Of a DNA stretch of 37,282 bases, positions 9,180 through 20,749 are shown piece by piece; the first letter of the stretch is position 1, and each line of letters opens with the position of its first letter. Position numbers and translations under genes: made by a program. The notes under the pieces were generated by a model. It ran no database searches and was not told the DNA's origin. It was given only the letters and a program-made list of their open reading frames with translations. Origin of the DNA: Rhodoplanes serenus (GTDB taxonomy: Bacteria > Pseudomonadota > Alphaproteobacteria > Rhizobiales > Xanthobacteraceae); contig CAMDEB010000002.1 in the NCBI GenBank assembly GCA_945893085.1, forward strand, positions 1-37,282, in the 5' to 3' direction.

Positions 9180-10163
9180 ATGAAAGCACTATGCAGCGGA
9201 TTGTTGCTCGCCGTCGCGACCATCGTGTGTGCCGGCTCCGGCGCGGCATGGGCGCAAGACAGCTATCCCAGCAAGGTGATCACGCTGGTGGTGCCGGTGC
9301 CACCCGGCGGCGCCGCCGATTTCATCGCGCGGGCGCTCGGCCAGAAGCTTTCCGAGGCGGTCGGCCAGCCGGTGGTGATCAGCAATCGCGGCGGCGCCAG
9401 CGGCACCATCGCCTCCGACAACGTCGCAAAGGCGCCGGCCGACGGTTACACGCTGTTGTTGAATTCCATCACCACACACGGCATCGGCCCGCATCTCTAC
9501 ACCAAGCTGCCGTATGACTCGGTGAAGGACTTCACGCCGATCGTGCTGGCGGCCAGGCTGCCGTTGCTGATGACGATCAACGCGGCTCACTCGGCGAAAT
9601 CGGTGAAGGACGTGATCGCCTACGGCAAGGCCAACCCCGGCAAGCTGTCGTTCGCCTCGTCGGGCAACGGCGGCGCGCCGCATCTCACCGGCGAATTGTT
9701 CAAGAACACCGCTGGAATCAACATGCTGCACGTTCCCTATCGCGGCAGCGGGCCTGCGGTGATCGACGTCGGCGCCGGCCGGGTCGACATCATGTTCGAT
9801 GCTGTGCCCTCGCTACTGGCCCTGATCCAGGCCGACAAGCTCCGCCCGCTGGCCGCGGCCAGCGCCGTGCGCAATCCGATCCTCCCCGATGTGCCGACGT
9901 TCGCCGAGCTTGGCATGAGCGGCATGGAAATCTCGCTGTGGTACGGCATCGTTGGACCGGCTGGGCTGCCGGCTCCAGTCGTGCCGCGGCTCAACACCGA
10001 GTTCGGCAAGATCATGGCGTTGCCCGACATCGTGCAGAATTTTGGCAAGCAGGGCGCGGTGCCGGGCGGCGGCTCGCCGGCGCAGTACGCCGATTTCATG
10101 CGGGTGGAATCCACGCGTTGGGGCGAGGTGGTGCAGAATAACGGTATTCCCAAGCTGGAGTAA
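9180..10163 (+). CDS. Orphan Bug-family substrate-binding protein (second paralogue)
   Basis: Signal peptide MKALCSGLLLAVATIVCAGSGAAWAQ; SYPSKVITLVVPVPPGGAADFIARALGQKLSEAVGQPVVISNRGGASGTIASDNVAKAPADGYTLL. Confidence 0.88.
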   Translation: MKALCSGLLLAVATIVCAGSGAAWAQDSYPSKVITLVVPVPPGGAADFIARALGQKLSEAVGQPVVISNRGGASGTIASDNVAKAPADGYTLLLNSITTHGIGPHLYTKLPYDSVKDFTPIVLAARLPLLMTINAAHSAKSVKDVIAYGKANPGKLSFASSGNGGAPHLTGELFKNTAGINMLHVPYRGSGPAVIDVGAGRVDIMFDAVPSLLALIQADKLRPLAAASAVRNPILPDVPTFAELGMSGMEISLWYGIVGPAGLPAPVVPRLNTEFGKIMALPDIVQNFGKQGAVPGGGSPAQYADFMRVESTRWGEVVQNNGIPKLE

Positions 10164-10177
10164 TTGCCTCGCCCGCG

Positions 10178-10828
10178 CTACCGCGACTGCGCGTGATACA
10201 CGCTGTTTGGCCGCATGTCGGTCGCCGATGCCACGCGGTTGGTCATGTTGTAGAAGCCGGCGACCGCGGCGATATCCCAGATGTCGCGGTCGGAAAACCC
10301 CGCCTTGCGCAGTGCCTCGCGGTCGCTTTCTTCGGTCTTCCAGGATTCGGTGGTCAGCTTCATCGCAAAGTCGAGCATCGCGCGATGCCGCTTGCTGAGC
10401 CGGGCGGCGCGATAGTTCATCACCATCAGTTCGCCCAGCACCGGATCGCCCGACAGCGCCCGCACCGCCGCGCCATGCGCGACCAGGCAATAGTAGCAGC
10501 GGTTCTGCGCCGATACCGCGACCGCGATCATCTCGCGTTCGAGTTTGGAAAGCCCGGACGGCGCGAGCATCAGATCGTTGTACATGGCAACGAATGGCTC
10601 GAGCTTGCTGTTGTCGAAAGCATAGGCCTTGAGCACGTTGGGCACGAAGCCCAGCTTTTCCTTGCATTTGCCGAAATAGGCCTGCATCGCCGGTGACAGC
10701 GCCCCGGGCTTGAGCGCCAGGGCGGTTATCGTCGTGTCATCGTCGGCGGCCATGCCGACCTGCGGCGAGACGGCCGCCTTGCCGGGCTTTGCTTTGACCA
10801 GACTTGCTTTTCGACCTTTTTTTGCCAC
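10178..10828 (-). CDS. Carboxymuconolactone decarboxylase/AhpD-like peroxidase-related protein
   Basis: CxxCxxxH motif in NRCYYCLVAHGAAV; FGKCKEKLGFVPNVLKAYAFDNSKLEPFVAMYNDLM; GTG start at 10828 behind GGGAG; alternative ATG at 10753. Confidence 0.8.
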   Translation of the reverse strand: MAKKGRKASLVKAKPGKAAVSPQVGMAADDDTTITALALKPGALSPAMQAYFGKCKEKLGFVPNVLKAYAFDNSKLEPFVAMYNDLMLAPSGLSKLEREMIAVAVSAQNRCYYCLVAHGAAVRALSGDPVLGELMVMNYRAARLSKRHRAMLDFAMKLTTESWKTEESDREALRKAGFSDRDIWDIAAVAGFYNMTNRVASATDMRPNSVYHAQSR

Positions 10829-10912
10829 CGCACCGCTCCCACATCTCTGATGGATGTCGAAGCCTACATCCCTTCCGCTTCCGGACGAAACCGTTACAGT
10901 CGGCGTGCCGCC

Positions 10913-13900
10913 ATGAATGATTCTCGCCCCATCCCAGCGGACACAGCCGCTCCTCTCAGCGGCGATGATGCGCGTGTGGCTCGCGCCCTGACCGAAGCGG
11001 CCGGCGCGCTTGGCGCCGAGAGCGGCGCCGTGCCGGAAGGATTCGCCGCGCTGCTGTTCGGCCGCGCCGCGCCGGAAGATCTCGTGGACTACGATTCGCG
11101 CGAGCTCGCCGCGATGGCCCGCGACGCCTGGGCGTTCCTGGCCGCGCGCAAGCCGGGCTCGCCGAAGATCCGCTTCGAATCTCCACAGGCGAGCGCCGGA
11201 GCACATCTCAAGTCGGTCTCGGTGATCGAAATCGTCAATGATGATATGCCGTTTCTCGTCGATTCGGTGATGAGCGAATTGACCGAGCGTGGTCTTGATG
11301 TCCGCCTGGTTGCGCATCCGATCCTGGCAGTCGAGCGCGATGCGAACGGCAAGCTCAAGAACCTTCCGGTGGAGGCACTGCCGAGGGTCGTCGGCAAGGG
11401 CAATGGCCCACGCGAGAGCTTCATCCACATTCACGTCGATCGTGTCGATGACCCCCAACGGCGCAGCGAAATCGTGCAGGCGCTTGAGCAGGTGCTCGCC
11501 GAGGTCCGGCTCTGTGTCCAGGACTGGCGGCCGATGCTGGGGCGGATCGCAGAGGTCATCACCGAGCTGAAGACCAATCCGCCACCGCTGCCGGTCGACG
11601 ATATCGCCGAGGCGATCCAGTTCCTCGAGTGGGTGGCGGGAAACAACTTCACCCTGCTCGGCGTTTGCGACTATGCGTTTCCTGGGCAGGAGCTCGATCT
11701 CCTGCCGGTGCCGGCCACCGGTCTGGGCATCCTGCGGCATGGCGATCTGCCGGTGCTTCAGCGTCGCGGTCAGGTCCTGACCATCACGCCGGAGATACGC
11801 GCGTTTTTCAGCGAACCCAAGACGCTCATCGTCACCAAGGCCAACATCAAGTCGCGCATCCATCGGCGCGTCTATCTGGACTATGTCGGCGTCAAACGCT
11901 TTGACGCGGACAGCAATCCGACCGGCGAATTCCGCATCGTCGGGCTGTTCACCTCGACCGTCTACAACCGCTCGACGCGGTCGATTCCCTATCTCCGGCG
12001 CAAGGTCGATGCGGTGGTCCGGCGTGCGGGGTTCGATCCCGAAGGCCATTCCGGCAAGGCTTTGGTCAACGTGCTGGAGAACTATCCGCGCGATGAGTTG
12101 TTCCAGATCGATGGGAACACGCTCTATCAATTCGCGCTCGCGATCCTACAGCTCGAGGAGCGGCCGCGCGTGCGGGTGCTGGCGCGCCGCGATCGCTTCG
12201 ACCGCTTCGTCTCGGTGCTGGTCTATGTGCCACGCGAACGCTTCGACACTGACGTCCGCCAAGCGATCGGTGGTTACCTTGCGGACGCGTTCAACGGCCA
12301 TGTCAGCGCGTTCTATCCCTCCTTTACCGAAGGGCCGCTGACGCGCGTCCATTTCATTATCGGCCGCACTGAGGGCGAAACTCCCAATCCATCTCGCACG
12401 ACGCTGGAGGAAGCAGTCTCCGCGATCGTGCGCACCTGGACCGATGCATTGGCCGAGGCGCTCGCCGACGTCCACGAGCCGCCGCGGGCGCGAGCGCTGT
12501 TCGAGCGCTATCGCGAAGCTTTCTCCGAAGGCTACCGGGAGGTCTATTCGCCGCTCGACGCGGTCGCCGACATCCGCTTCATCGAGGGCCTGTCGGCGGA
12601 GCGCCCGCTCGGCGTCGATTTCTATCATCGCGTCTGGGACGAGAAACAGTGCGTCGGTCTCAAGGTTTGGAGCCACAGCCGGCCGATTCCGTTGTCGGAG
12701 CGGGTACCGGTGCTCGAGAACATGGGCTTCCGCGTGGTGGACGAACAGACCTACCATGTCGCAGCCGCCGTCGTGGGCGAGCCCGAGGTCTGGCTGCACG
12801 ACATGATGCTGGAGCGGGCCGGCGGCGGTGGCGTTGATCTCGACTCGATGAAGCAGCCGCTCGAAGCCAGCTTCCTCACGGTGATGCGCGGCGGCGCCGA
12901 GAACGACGGCTACAACGCGCTGGTGCTGGCGGCGGGACTTTGGTGGCGCGATGTGGCCCTGGTGCGCACGATTTCGCGCTTCCTGCGCCAGATCCGCGTG
13001 CCCTATTCGCAAGACTACATGTGGGCGACGTTGCGCAAGCATTCCGCGCTGGCGGCGAAGATCGTCGATCTGTTCCATCTCCGCTTCGATCCGCGGTTCA
13101 GCGGCACGCCGCAAGAGCGCACCAAACGCGAGGCGTCGGTGTTCGCCGAGATCGACATCGCATTGCAGGCGGTCGAGAGTCTGGATGAAGACCGCATCAT
13201 CCGTCATTTCGTCAACGCGGTGCAGTCGGCGATTCGCACCAATTTCTATCAGCTCAACGCCGAGGGTCAGCCGAAGTCGCTGATCGCCGTCAAGTTCGAC
13301 AGTCGCAAGATCGACGGCATGCCGCTGCCCCGGCCGCTGTACGAGATCTTCGTCTATTCGCCGCGCGTCGAAGGCGTGCATCTGCGCTTCGGCAAGGTCG
13401 CGCGCGGCGGCATCCGCTGGTCCGACCGGCCGCAGGATTTCCGCACCGAAGTTCTTGGCCTGGTCAAGGCGCAGCAGGTCAAGAACGCGGTGATCGTGCC
13501 GGTCGGCGCCAAGGGCGGCTTCGTGCCGAAGCGCCTGCCGGTCGGCGGTGCGCGCGAGGCGGTCCAGGCGGAAGGCATCGCGGCCTACAAGCTGTTCATC
13601 TCGACGCTGCTCGAGATCACCGACAATCTCGACATCAACGGCGTCGTGCCGCCCGCCGACGTGGTGCGCCACGATGGTGACGATCCCTATCTGGTGGTTG
13701 CCGCGGACAAGGGCACCGCGACGTTTTCCGACGTCGCCAACGCAATTTCCGAGGAGCACGGCTTCTGGCTCGGCGATGCCTTCGCGTCCGGTGGCTCGGC
13801 CGGCTACGACCACAAGGCCATGGGCATCACCGCCCGCGGTGCGTGGGAGGCGGTGAAGCGGCATTTCCGCGAGCTCGATGTCGACATCACGACCACGCCG

Positions 13901-15826
13901 TTTACCACCGTTGGCGTCGGCGACATGTCGGGCGACGTGTTCGGCAACGGCCTGTTGCGCGAGAAGACCACGCGGTTGCTCGCGGCCTTCGATCACCGCG
14001 ACATCTTCATCGACCCCGATCCCGATCCGGAAAGAAGCTTTACCGAACGCGCGAGGCTGTTCGCGCTGCCGCGTTCGAGCTGGCAGGACTACGACAAGAC
14101 GCTGATCTCGAACGGCGGCGGCGTGTTTGCCCGATCCGCCAAGGAGATCGTGCTGTCGGAGGAAGCGCAGGCGGCCATCGGCCTCGCCAAGGACAGGGCG
14201 ACACCGCAGCAGATTATGAATGCGATTCTCAGGGCACCGGTCGATCTGCTGTTCTTCGGCGGCATCGGCACCTATGTGCGCGCCTCCAGCGAGGCCGACG
14301 AGGCGGCGGGCGACCGCGCCAATGATGCGATCCGGATCACCGGCAAGGATCTTCGCTGCAAGGTGATCGGCGAGGGCGCCAATCTCGGCATGACCCAGCA
14401 CGGCCGGGTCGAGGCGGCGTTTGCCGGCGTCAAGCTCAACACCGACGCGATCGACAACTCGGCCAGCGTCAACACCTCGGACGTCGAGGTCAACATCAAG
14501 ATCGCGCTGAGCGTACCGGTGCGTGAGAACAAGCTCACGATCGAGGCGCGCAACGCGCTGCTCAGCGAGATGACCGATGATGTCGCGGGCCTGGTGCTGC
14601 GCAACAACTATCTGCAGACGCTCGCGCTGTCGCTGGCCGAGCGACGCGGTCTCGAGGATTTGGGCTTCCAGCAGCGCTTGATGCAGACACTCGAACTGCG
14701 CGGCGAACTCAACCGCGCGGTCGAGTTCCTGCCCGACGACATGGAAATCGGCGAGCGCGTCCGGCGCTCGCAGGGGCTGACGCGGCCGGAGCTCGCCGTG
14801 CTGATCGCCTATGCCAAGCTCTCGCTGTACTCCGAATTGCTGGATTCGGCGGTGCCCGATGATCCTTATCTCGGCCGCGAGCTCAGCCGTTATTTTCCGA
14901 AGGCGCTGACGCAGAAATTTCCCGACGCGCTCGAAAAGCACCGGCTACGGCGCGAGATCATCGCGACCCAGCTGGCGAACTCGATCATCAACCGGGGCGG
15001 GCCGTCGCTGGTGGTGCGGATCGCCGATCAGACCGGCGCCAGCGCCGCCGGCATCGCCGCGGCGTTCGCGGCGGTGCGTGACAGCTACGACATGCCGGCG
15101 CTAAACGAAGAGATCAACGCCCTCGATGGCAAGGTGTCCGGCGAGGTGCAGCTCGCGCTCTACGCCGCGGTGCAGGACCTTTTGATCGATCGCCTGGTCT
15201 GGTTCCTGCGCAACGGCGATCTGACGCAAGGGCTCGCCGCCGTGGTAGGGCATCATCGCCAGGGCATCGCCGCGCTGGCCGCCGCGCTCGACACCTTGCC
15301 GCCAGAGGCCGGGGCCATCCGCGCGGCGCGGACTTCGGACCTGAAGAACACCGGTGTACCGGAAGACCTGGCGCAACGCATGGCCGACCTGACCGTCCTG
15401 GCGGTGGCACCCGACGTGGTTTGGATCGTCGACCGCACGAAGCAACCGATCGCCGCCATCGCCGCGACTTATTTCGCGGCTGCCGCGTTCTTCCGGCTCG
15501 ACCGCGTGGCTGCGGAGGCGCGGAAGATCGTGGTCTCGGATTATTTCGACCGGCTCGCGCTCGATCGCGCCCTCGATGCGATCGGCGACGCCGAACGCCG
15601 GCTCACGGCGGCGATGGTCGCGACCGGCGAGTCCGGTCAGGCAGCGGTCGATGCCTGGGTCGAACCGCGCAAGGCCGAGGTCGAGCGCGTGCGGGCGTCG
15701 ATCCACCAGATCGCCGGCAGCGGCCTGACCCTGTCGAAGCTGTCCGTGGCGGCGAGCCTGCTCGGTGACCTGGTCCGTGACGAGCGGTCTCAGGTGCCTA
15801 AAATCCCCGCTGCTCCGAAGGCTTGA
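10913..15826 (+). CDS. NAD-specific glutamate dehydrogenase, large (about 180 kDa) class
   Basis: 1638 codons; VNDDMPFLVDSVMSEL, GVHLRFGKVARGGIRWSDRPQDFRTEVLGLVKAQQVKNAVIVPVGAKGGFVPK, TTVGVGDMSGDVFGNGLL, ISNGGGVFARSAKEI, GEGANLGMTQHGRVE. Confidence 0.95.
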   Translation: MNDSRPIPADTAAPLSGDDARVARALTEAAGALGAESGAVPEGFAALLFGRAAPEDLVDYDSRELAAMARDAWAFLAARKPGSPKIRFESPQASAGAHLKSVSVIEIVNDDMPFLVDSVMSELTERGLDVRLVAHPILAVERDANGKLKNLPVEALPRVVGKGNGPRESFIHIHVDRVDDPQRRSEIVQALEQVLAEVRLCVQDWRPMLGRIAEVITELKTNPPPLPVDDIAEAIQFLEWVAGNNFTLLGVCDYAFPGQELDLLPVPATGLGILRHGDLPVLQRRGQVLTITPEIRAFFSEPKTLIVTKANIKSRIHRRVYLDYVGVKRFDADSNPTGEFRIVGLFTSTVYNRSTRSIPYLRRKVDAVVRRAGFDPEGHSGKALVNVLENYPRDELFQIDGNTLYQFALAILQLEERPRVRVLARRDRFDRFVSVLVYVPRERFDTDVRQAIGGYLADAFNGHVSAFYPSFTEGPLTRVHFIIGRTEGETPNPSRTTLEEAVSAIVRTWTDALAEALADVHEPPRARALFERYREAFSEGYREVYSPLDAVADIRFIEGLSAERPLGVDFYHRVWDEKQCVGLKVWSHSRPIPLSERVPVLENMGFRVVDEQTYHVAAAVVGEPEVWLHDMMLERAGGGGVDLDSMKQPLEASFLTVMRGGAENDGYNALVLAAGLWWRDVALVRTISRFLRQIRVPYSQDYMWATLRKHSALAAKIVDLFHLRFDPRFSGTPQERTKREASVFAEIDIALQAVESLDEDRIIRHFVNAVQSAIRTNFYQLNAEGQPKSLIAVKFDSRKIDGMPLPRPLYEIFVYSPRVEGVHLRFGKVARGGIRWSDRPQDFRTEVLGLVKAQQVKNAVIVPVGAKGGFVPKRLPVGGAREAVQAEGIAAYKLFISTLLEITDNLDINGVVPPADVVRHDGDDPYLVVAADKGTATFSDVANAISEEHGFWLGDAFASGGSAGYDHKAMGITARGAWEAVKRHFRELDVDITTTPFTTVGVGDMSGDVFGNGLLREKTTRLLAAFDHRDIFIDPDPDPERSFTERARLFALPRSSWQDYDKTLISNGGGVFARSAKEIVLSEEAQAAIGLAKDRATPQQIMNAILRAPVDLLFFGGIGTYVRASSEADEAAGDRANDAIRITGKDLRCKVIGEGANLGMTQHGRVEAAFAGVKLNTDAIDNSASVNTSDVEVNIKIALSVPVRENKLTIEARNALLSEMTDDVAGLVLRNNYLQTLALSLAERRGLEDLGFQQRLMQTLELRGELNRAVEFLPDDMEIGERVRRSQGLTRPELAVLIAYAKLSLYSELLDSAVPDDPYLGRELSRYFPKALTQKFPDALEKHRLRREIIATQLANSIINRGGPSLVVRIADQTGASAAGIAAAFAAVRDSYDMPALNEEINALDGKVSGEVQLALYAAVQDLLIDRLVWFLRNGDLTQGLAAVVGHHRQGIAALAAALDTLPPEAGAIRAARTSDLKNTGVPEDLAQRMADLTVLAVAPDVVWIVDRTKQPIAAIAATYFAAAAFFRLDRVAAEARKIVVSDYFDRLALDRALDAIGDAERRLTAAMVATGESGQAAVDAWVEPRKAEVERVRASIHQIAGSGLTLSKLSVAASLLGDLVRDERSQVPKIPAAPKA

Positions 15827-15854
15827 CGCCGAAAGTCCTGCGCTCTCACTTAAC

Positions 15855-17444
15855 TTAATGCCGGAAATGCCGCGTGGCGGTGAACACCATCGCCACGCCG
15901 TGCTCGTCGGCGGCCTTGATCACCTCGTCGTCGCGCATGGAGCCGCCCGGCTGGATCACCGCGGTGGCGCCGGCCTCGATTGCCACCAGCAAGCCGTCGG
16001 CGAACGGGAAGAACGCATCGGAGGCGACAACTGAGCCTTTGGTGAGCGGCGTGGCGAGGTTTTCGGTTTTCGCCACGTCCTCGGCCTTGCGCGCCGCGAT
16101 CCGCGCCGAGTCGATGCGGCTCATCTGGCCGGCGCCGATGCCGACGGTGGCGCGGTCCTTGGCGTAGACGATGGCGTTCGACTTCACATGCTTCGCCACG
16201 CGGAAGGCGAAACGCAGATCGGCGAGCTCGGCTTCGCTCGGCGCGCGCTTGGTCACGGTCTTCAACGGCATCGCGTCGACCACCGCATTGTCGCGCGACT
16301 GCACCAGCAGTCCGCCGGCGACCGATTTCACGGTCAGCCCGTCGGCGCGCGGATCGGGCAGCCCGCCGGCCAGCAGCAGCCGCAGGTTTTTCTTCGCGCC
16401 GACGATCGCGATCGCCTCGTCGGTGGCATCGGGGGCGACGATGACCTCGGTGAAGATCTCGGTGATCGCCTTCGCGGCTTCCGCGTCGAGCGTGCGATTG
16501 ACCGCGACGATGCCGCCGAATGCCGATGTCGGATCGCAGCGCAGCGCCTTGCGGTAGGCCTCGGCGAGGCTCGCGCCTTCGGCGACGCCGCACGGGTTGG
16601 CGTGCTTGATGATGGCGCAGGCGGCAGTGCGCGCGGGATCGAACTCGGCGACGCATTCATAGGCCGCGTCGGTGTCGTTGATGTTGTTGTAGGAAAGCTG
16701 CTTGCCCTGAACCTGCCGCGCGGTGGTGACGCCAAAACGCGCCTCCGGTCCGCAGTAGAACGCGGCGCTCTGGTGCGGATTCTCGCCGTAGCGCAGCGCC
16801 TCGGCGAGCCGGCCGCCGAAGGCGCGGAAAGACGGCGCGGGATCGGACAGCGCTTTCGCGAACCAATTGGAGATCGCCGCGTCGTAGGCGGCGGTGCGCG
16901 CGTAGGCCTTGGCGGCAAGCCGCTGGCGCAGCGGGAGCGTGGTCGAGCCGCCATTCGCGGTGAGTTCGGCGAGCAGGGCGGCGTAGTCCTCGGGCTCTAT
17001 CACGACGGCGACGTCGGCGTGGTTCTTGGCGGCGGCACGGATCATCGCCGGACCGCCGATGTCGATGTTCTCGATGCAATCGTCGTAACCTGCGCCCTTC
17101 GCGACCGTCGCCTCGAACGGGTAGAGGTTCACCACCAGCAGGTCGATCGGCGCGATGCCGTGCGCCTGCATCGCCGCGGCGTGCTGCTTGTTGTGGCGGA
17201 TCGCCAGCAGGCCGCCGTGCACCTTGGGATGCAAGGTTTTCACCCGGCCATCCATCATCTCCGGAAAGCCGGTGAGCTGCGACACATCGACGACCTTGAG
17301 CCCGGCGTCGGCCAACGCCTTGTGGGTGCCGCCGGTCGAGACCAGCTCGATGCCGTGGCCGGCGAGCCCGCGCGCGAACTCGACCAGGTCGGTCTTGTCG
17401 GACACCGACAGCAGCGCGCGGGAGATGCGGCGAAGCTCCGTCAC
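15855..17444 (-). CDS. purH: Bifunctional AICAR formyltransferase/IMP cyclohydrolase
   Basis: GTG start [97 protein letters not shown]. Confidence 0.96.
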   Translation of the reverse strand: MTELRRISRALLSVSDKTDLVEFARGLAGHGIELVSTGGTHKALADAGLKVVDVSQLTGFPEMMDGRVKTLHPKVHGGLLAIRHNKQHAAAMQAHGIAPIDLLVVNLYPFEATVAKGAGYDDCIENIDIGGPAMIRAAAKNHADVAVVIEPEDYAALLAELTANGGSTTLPLRQRLAAKAYARTAAYDAAISNWFAKALSDPAPSFRAFGGRLAEALRYGENPHQSAAFYCGPEARFGVTTARQVQGKQLSYNNINDTDAAYECVAEFDPARTAACAIIKHANPCGVAEGASLAEAYRKALRCDPTSAFGGIVAVNRTLDAEAAKAITEIFTEVIVAPDATDEAIAIVGAKKNLRLLLAGGLPDPRADGLTVKSVAGGLLVQSRDNAVVDAMPLKTVTKRAPSEAELADLRFAFRVAKHVKSNAIVYAKDRATVGIGAGQMSRIDSARIAARKAEDVAKTENLATPLTKGSVVASDAFFPFADGLLVAIEAGATAVIQPGGSMRDDEVIKAADEHGVAMVFTATRHFRH

Positions 17445-19207
17445 AACGGCAACTCCGGCGCTGGAGCTTCCTCGCCTCGGACGCGGCGGCTGCTGCTTGA
17501 GGCCGGCGTCACATGGGCGAAGCTCCAATGCACGCGCGGCACTTTGCGGGCGCGGCCGTAGATCACGATCTGCACGGTGCGGCGCGGGCCGTCGGAGCCG
17601 GCGAGGTAGACGCTTTCCTCCAACTCGACGCGGTCCTCGTGCGCGCTGAAGGTCCACACCTCGCGGTTCGGCAGCATCAGCATGATGCCTTTGCCATCAG
17701 TCAGCTTGTTGGCCTTGATCGAGGGATGCAGATGGAAGCGGATCGCGAATTCATCCGGCAGCTTCGTCGACAGCGTGTCGCCGTCGGAGGCCACGAACAG
17801 GTCCTCGCCGTCGACCCGGTTGCCTTCGATGGCGAGCTTCAACGCGCGCTGGTGCACCACGCTGAAGCGATCGGCATAGCCGTCGTGGGAGGCGCGCAGC
17901 ACGACGCCGTCAGTGCGCTCCTCGCGCGACGCCGGAATGTTGGTTGGCCCGCTCACGATCGGCGTGCCGATCAGCCGCTTGAACGAGCTCGATTCGAGGA
18001 AGCGGCTCGACGACGTGTCGTTGAACGTGACGGTCGAGTGCGCGGCGGTGGCGCGCGCCACCTGCCGCCAGGTTTCGCGGCTGGTGGCCGGCAGCCCGCA
18101 GTTCACCACGATGCGCTGCAGCCCGGACGACAATTCGAACGACAGACAACCGGCGTGCGCCTCCTGGCTCATGCCGAGCGGCGGCGATCCGCCGGTTTCC
18201 ATCAGCACCAGCAGGCCCTTCGCTTCGGTGCGCTGGTAGCCGGAATGCGGCGCGTTGGCGAGCGGCGCGCCGCGGGCATCGTCGTAGGCGAGGATGGTGG
18301 CGATGAGCTCCGGATTGGTCGGTCCCATGCCGTTGAAGTGCGCGAAGTTGCCGTCGCCGTGCCGGAAGAAGCGCAGCATCGGCATCATGCGATCGATCGC
18401 GTTGTTGAGCGCCGGTGGCGGTGCGATGTTGCGCGCGGCGAAGGCCTGACGCAGCGGCAGCAGATCGAGCAGCAGTTCGATCAGAGCGCCCGGATTGCGG
18501 CTGATGTGTCCGCCGTCGGGGAGAACCTGGTGTTCCACCTCCGCCATCAGGCTCTTGATCGCGCTGCGCATGTGGCGCGCCTGGCCCGCCATGCAGACCG
18601 CCGCGTAGGTCAATGCGACCAGCGCCTGCATGCGCGGCACGCCCTCGCGCGCCTCGAGCGCCGTGTGCCGCAGGCAGCGCACCTGTCGCGCCAAGCTGCG
18701 CAGGAATCGGCGATAGAACTGCTCGTCGGCGTCGTGGAGAATGAGCAGCGCCTGGCTGAGCCAGGCGGTGATGCGGCGCGCCAGGATGTCGGGCCGCCAG
18801 GCGATCGGGTGGAACGAGCCCTGCAGCGAGATCCATTCATCCACCAGCGCGCGGGCGTTGGCGCGGGTGATGCCGGATTCCGCGGCGCGCAGATGGCGCA
18901 GCCAGCCGAAGCCGAGCAGCGACGCCGCCCATTCCTCCGACGGCGGGGTAATCTCGAACGGCGAGCGACCGTCGCAGATCACCACCTTGCCGGAGAACGC
19001 GAAGCGGCCGGCGTAGATTTCGCTGGCGCGGGTGCCGTCTGCGGTCCGCAGATCCTGCGGCGCGATAACCAGGCGGTCGGCCTTGCCGGGGAACAGGTTC
19101 CAGCGGATCAGCGGATGGCCGCGCAGCCGTCCGGCTACGTTGCGCAGGCCGCGGCGTCCCAACAGGAGGGACAACCGGGCCCGCTCCACGATCGACAGGC
19201 CGGCCAT
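17441..19207 (-). CDS. Heparinase II/III family protein
   Basis: 589 codons from [83 protein letters not shown]-like [13 protein letters not shown]; 4-nt overlap with purH. Confidence 0.85.
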   Translation of the reverse strand: MAGLSIVERARLSLLLGRRGLRNVAGRLRGHPLIRWNLFPGKADRLVIAPQDLRTADGTRASEIYAGRFAFSGKVVICDGRSPFEITPPSEEWAASLLGFGWLRHLRAAESGITRANARALVDEWISLQGSFHPIAWRPDILARRITAWLSQALLILHDADEQFYRRFLRSLARQVRCLRHTALEAREGVPRMQALVALTYAAVCMAGQARHMRSAIKSLMAEVEHQVLPDGGHISRNPGALIELLLDLLPLRQAFAARNIAPPPALNNAIDRMMPMLRFFRHGDGNFAHFNGMGPTNPELIATILAYDDARGAPLANAPHSGYQRTEAKGLLVLMETGGSPPLGMSQEAHAGCLSFELSSGLQRIVVNCGLPATSRETWRQVARATAAHSTVTFNDTSSSRFLESSSFKRLIGTPIVSGPTNIPASREERTDGVVLRASHDGYADRFSVVHQRALKLAIEGNRVDGEDLFVASDGDTLSTKLPDEFAIRFHLHPSIKANKLTDGKGIMLMLPNREVWTFSAHEDRVELEESVYLAGSDGPRRTVQIVIYGRARKVPRVHWSFAHVTPASSSSRRVRGEEAPAPELPL

Positions 19208-19341
19208 GGACGCGCTCGCCTTCTCTGCTGTCGCGGGCGCCCGAAGCCCCCGCCTTCCCCAGGCAACATATAGCGAAGGGTGCAACAGCGGCCAACCGTG
19301 GCGAATCCATTGGAATCGCAGGAATTCGAGCCCGGCGGGGC

Positions 19342-20664
19342 TCAGAGTCTCTCAAGCCGCGCGGCGTAGAAGCCGTCGAGGCCCGCCATGCGGGGGTCGG
19401 GATCGGGGAGGTGGCACGGCAGCGTGCGCAGTTCCCCCAACGGCGTGACGAATTCCGCAGGCATCTCACCCGCCGCGATCGGCCGGCGGCGCAGGTCCGG
19501 GTTGCGTGCCAGCAGCGCGGCGATGGCGTCTTCGCCCTCCTCGGGCTCCAGCGAGCAGGTGCAATAGACCAGCGTCCCGCCCGGCTTCACCAACCCGGCA
19601 GCGCGGTCGAGCAGCCGGGTTTGCAGGTCGATTAGCGTCGCCAGATTGGCCTCGGACTTGAGCCAGGGGATGTCCGGATGCCGGCGGATGGTCCCGGTCG
19701 AGGAGCACGGCGCATCCACCAGCACGGCGTCGAACGGACCGGCCTGCCAGGCGGTGGCGTCGGCCATGATGGTCTCGGCATCCAGCTTTAGCCGGACGAG
19801 ATTTTCGCGCAGCCGGGCGACGCGCCCTTTCGAGCGATCGACGGCGGCGACGCGGGCGCCCGCGAGCGCGAGCTGCGCGGTCTTGCCGCCCGGCGCGGCG
19901 CAGAGATCGGCGACCGACTTGTCGTGGAGGTCGCCGAGCAGCCGCGCCGGCAATGCGGCGGCGGCGTCCTGCACCCACCATGCGCCTTCGCCGAAGCCCG
20001 GCAGTCTCGAAACCGAACCATGCGCGACCGCGCGCACCGTTCCGGTCGGCAGCACGCGGCCGTTCAACTGCGCGGCCCAGGAATCCGGATCGCTCTTTAC
20101 GGTGAGATCGAGTGCGGGCTCGTGCGCGTTGGCGGTTGCGATGGCGTGCGCGGTGGCTTCGCCATAGTGCTTGACCCAGCGTTGCATCAGCCAATCCGGC
20201 GTATCGAGCCACGCCGTATCGACACCTTTGAAGCGATCGGCGCCCTCGCGGGCGACGCGGCGCAGCACGGCGTTGACCAGGCCGGAGTAATGCTTCGCCA
20301 GGTTGTCGGCCTGCACCAGACGGACCGACAGATCGACCGCGGCATGGTCGGCCACTTCGAGAAACAGAATCTGCGCCATGCCGAGGAGCAATGCGGTCTC
20401 AACCCGCGGCGCATCCGCCGGCAGTCCGCTCTTGAGCAGCGATGTGACCAGATGGCGCAGCGTGCCGAGCCGCCGCATGACCGTGGCAACGAGTTGCCGC
20501 ACCAAGGCGCGGTCGCGGTCCTCCAGCGCGCCGAGCGTGCTGCCCTCGAGCAATTCGTCGAGCGGCCGCCCGCGCCGCAGCACGCCATCGAGAATATCCG
20601 CGGCGATGCGGCGGACCGCGAGGCCGGGGACTTCGGCCTGGGACGTTGAACTGGAAAGAGCCAT
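19342..20664 (-). CDS. rsmB: 16S rRNA (cytosine967-C5)-methyltransferase
   Basis: 440 aa; N-terminal NusB-like domain; DLCAAPGGKTAQLA, VLVDAPCSSTGTIRRHPDIPW, LVYCTCSLEPEEGEDAI. Confidence 0.92.
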   Translation of the reverse strand: MALSSSTSQAEVPGLAVRRIAADILDGVLRRGRPLDELLEGSTLGALEDRDRALVRQLVATVMRRLGTLRHLVTSLLKSGLPADAPRVETALLLGMAQILFLEVADHAAVDLSVRLVQADNLAKHYSGLVNAVLRRVAREGADRFKGVDTAWLDTPDWLMQRWVKHYGEATAHAIATANAHEPALDLTVKSDPDSWAAQLNGRVLPTGTVRAVAHGSVSRLPGFGEGAWWVQDAAAALPARLLGDLHDKSVADLCAAPGGKTAQLALAGARVAAVDRSKGRVARLRENLVRLKLDAETIMADATAWQAGPFDAVLVDAPCSSTGTIRRHPDIPWLKSEANLATLIDLQTRLLDRAAGLVKPGGTLVYCTCSLEPEEGEDAIAALLARNPDLRRRPIAAGEMPAEFVTPLGELRTLPCHLPDPDPRMAGLDGFYAARLERL

Positions 20665-20717
20665 CAGGAAAACATGCCACGATGCACCGGTGCGGTGCGC
20701 AAGGACATGCCGTCCAT
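20664..20717 (-). CDS. Candidate 17-aa ORF (MDGMSLRTAPVHRGMFS) overlapping the rsmB start (TGATG)
   Basis: AAGGGG 3 nt before ATG; stop codon TGA shares one nucleotide with the rsmB ATG; lies between the htpX stop and rsmB. Confidence 0.35.
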   Translation of the reverse strand: MDGMSLRTAPVHRGMFS

Positions 20718-20749
20718 AGTCCCCTTAAGCGTTGCGGGAAAGCGGTACC

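Noticed and set aside
12146-14941. 931-aa minus-strand ORF opposite the glutamate dehydrogenase gene
   Set aside because: Shadow ORF of a high-GC gene; Arg/His/Asp-rich translation with no recognisable domain, while the opposite strand has unmistakable GDH motifs.
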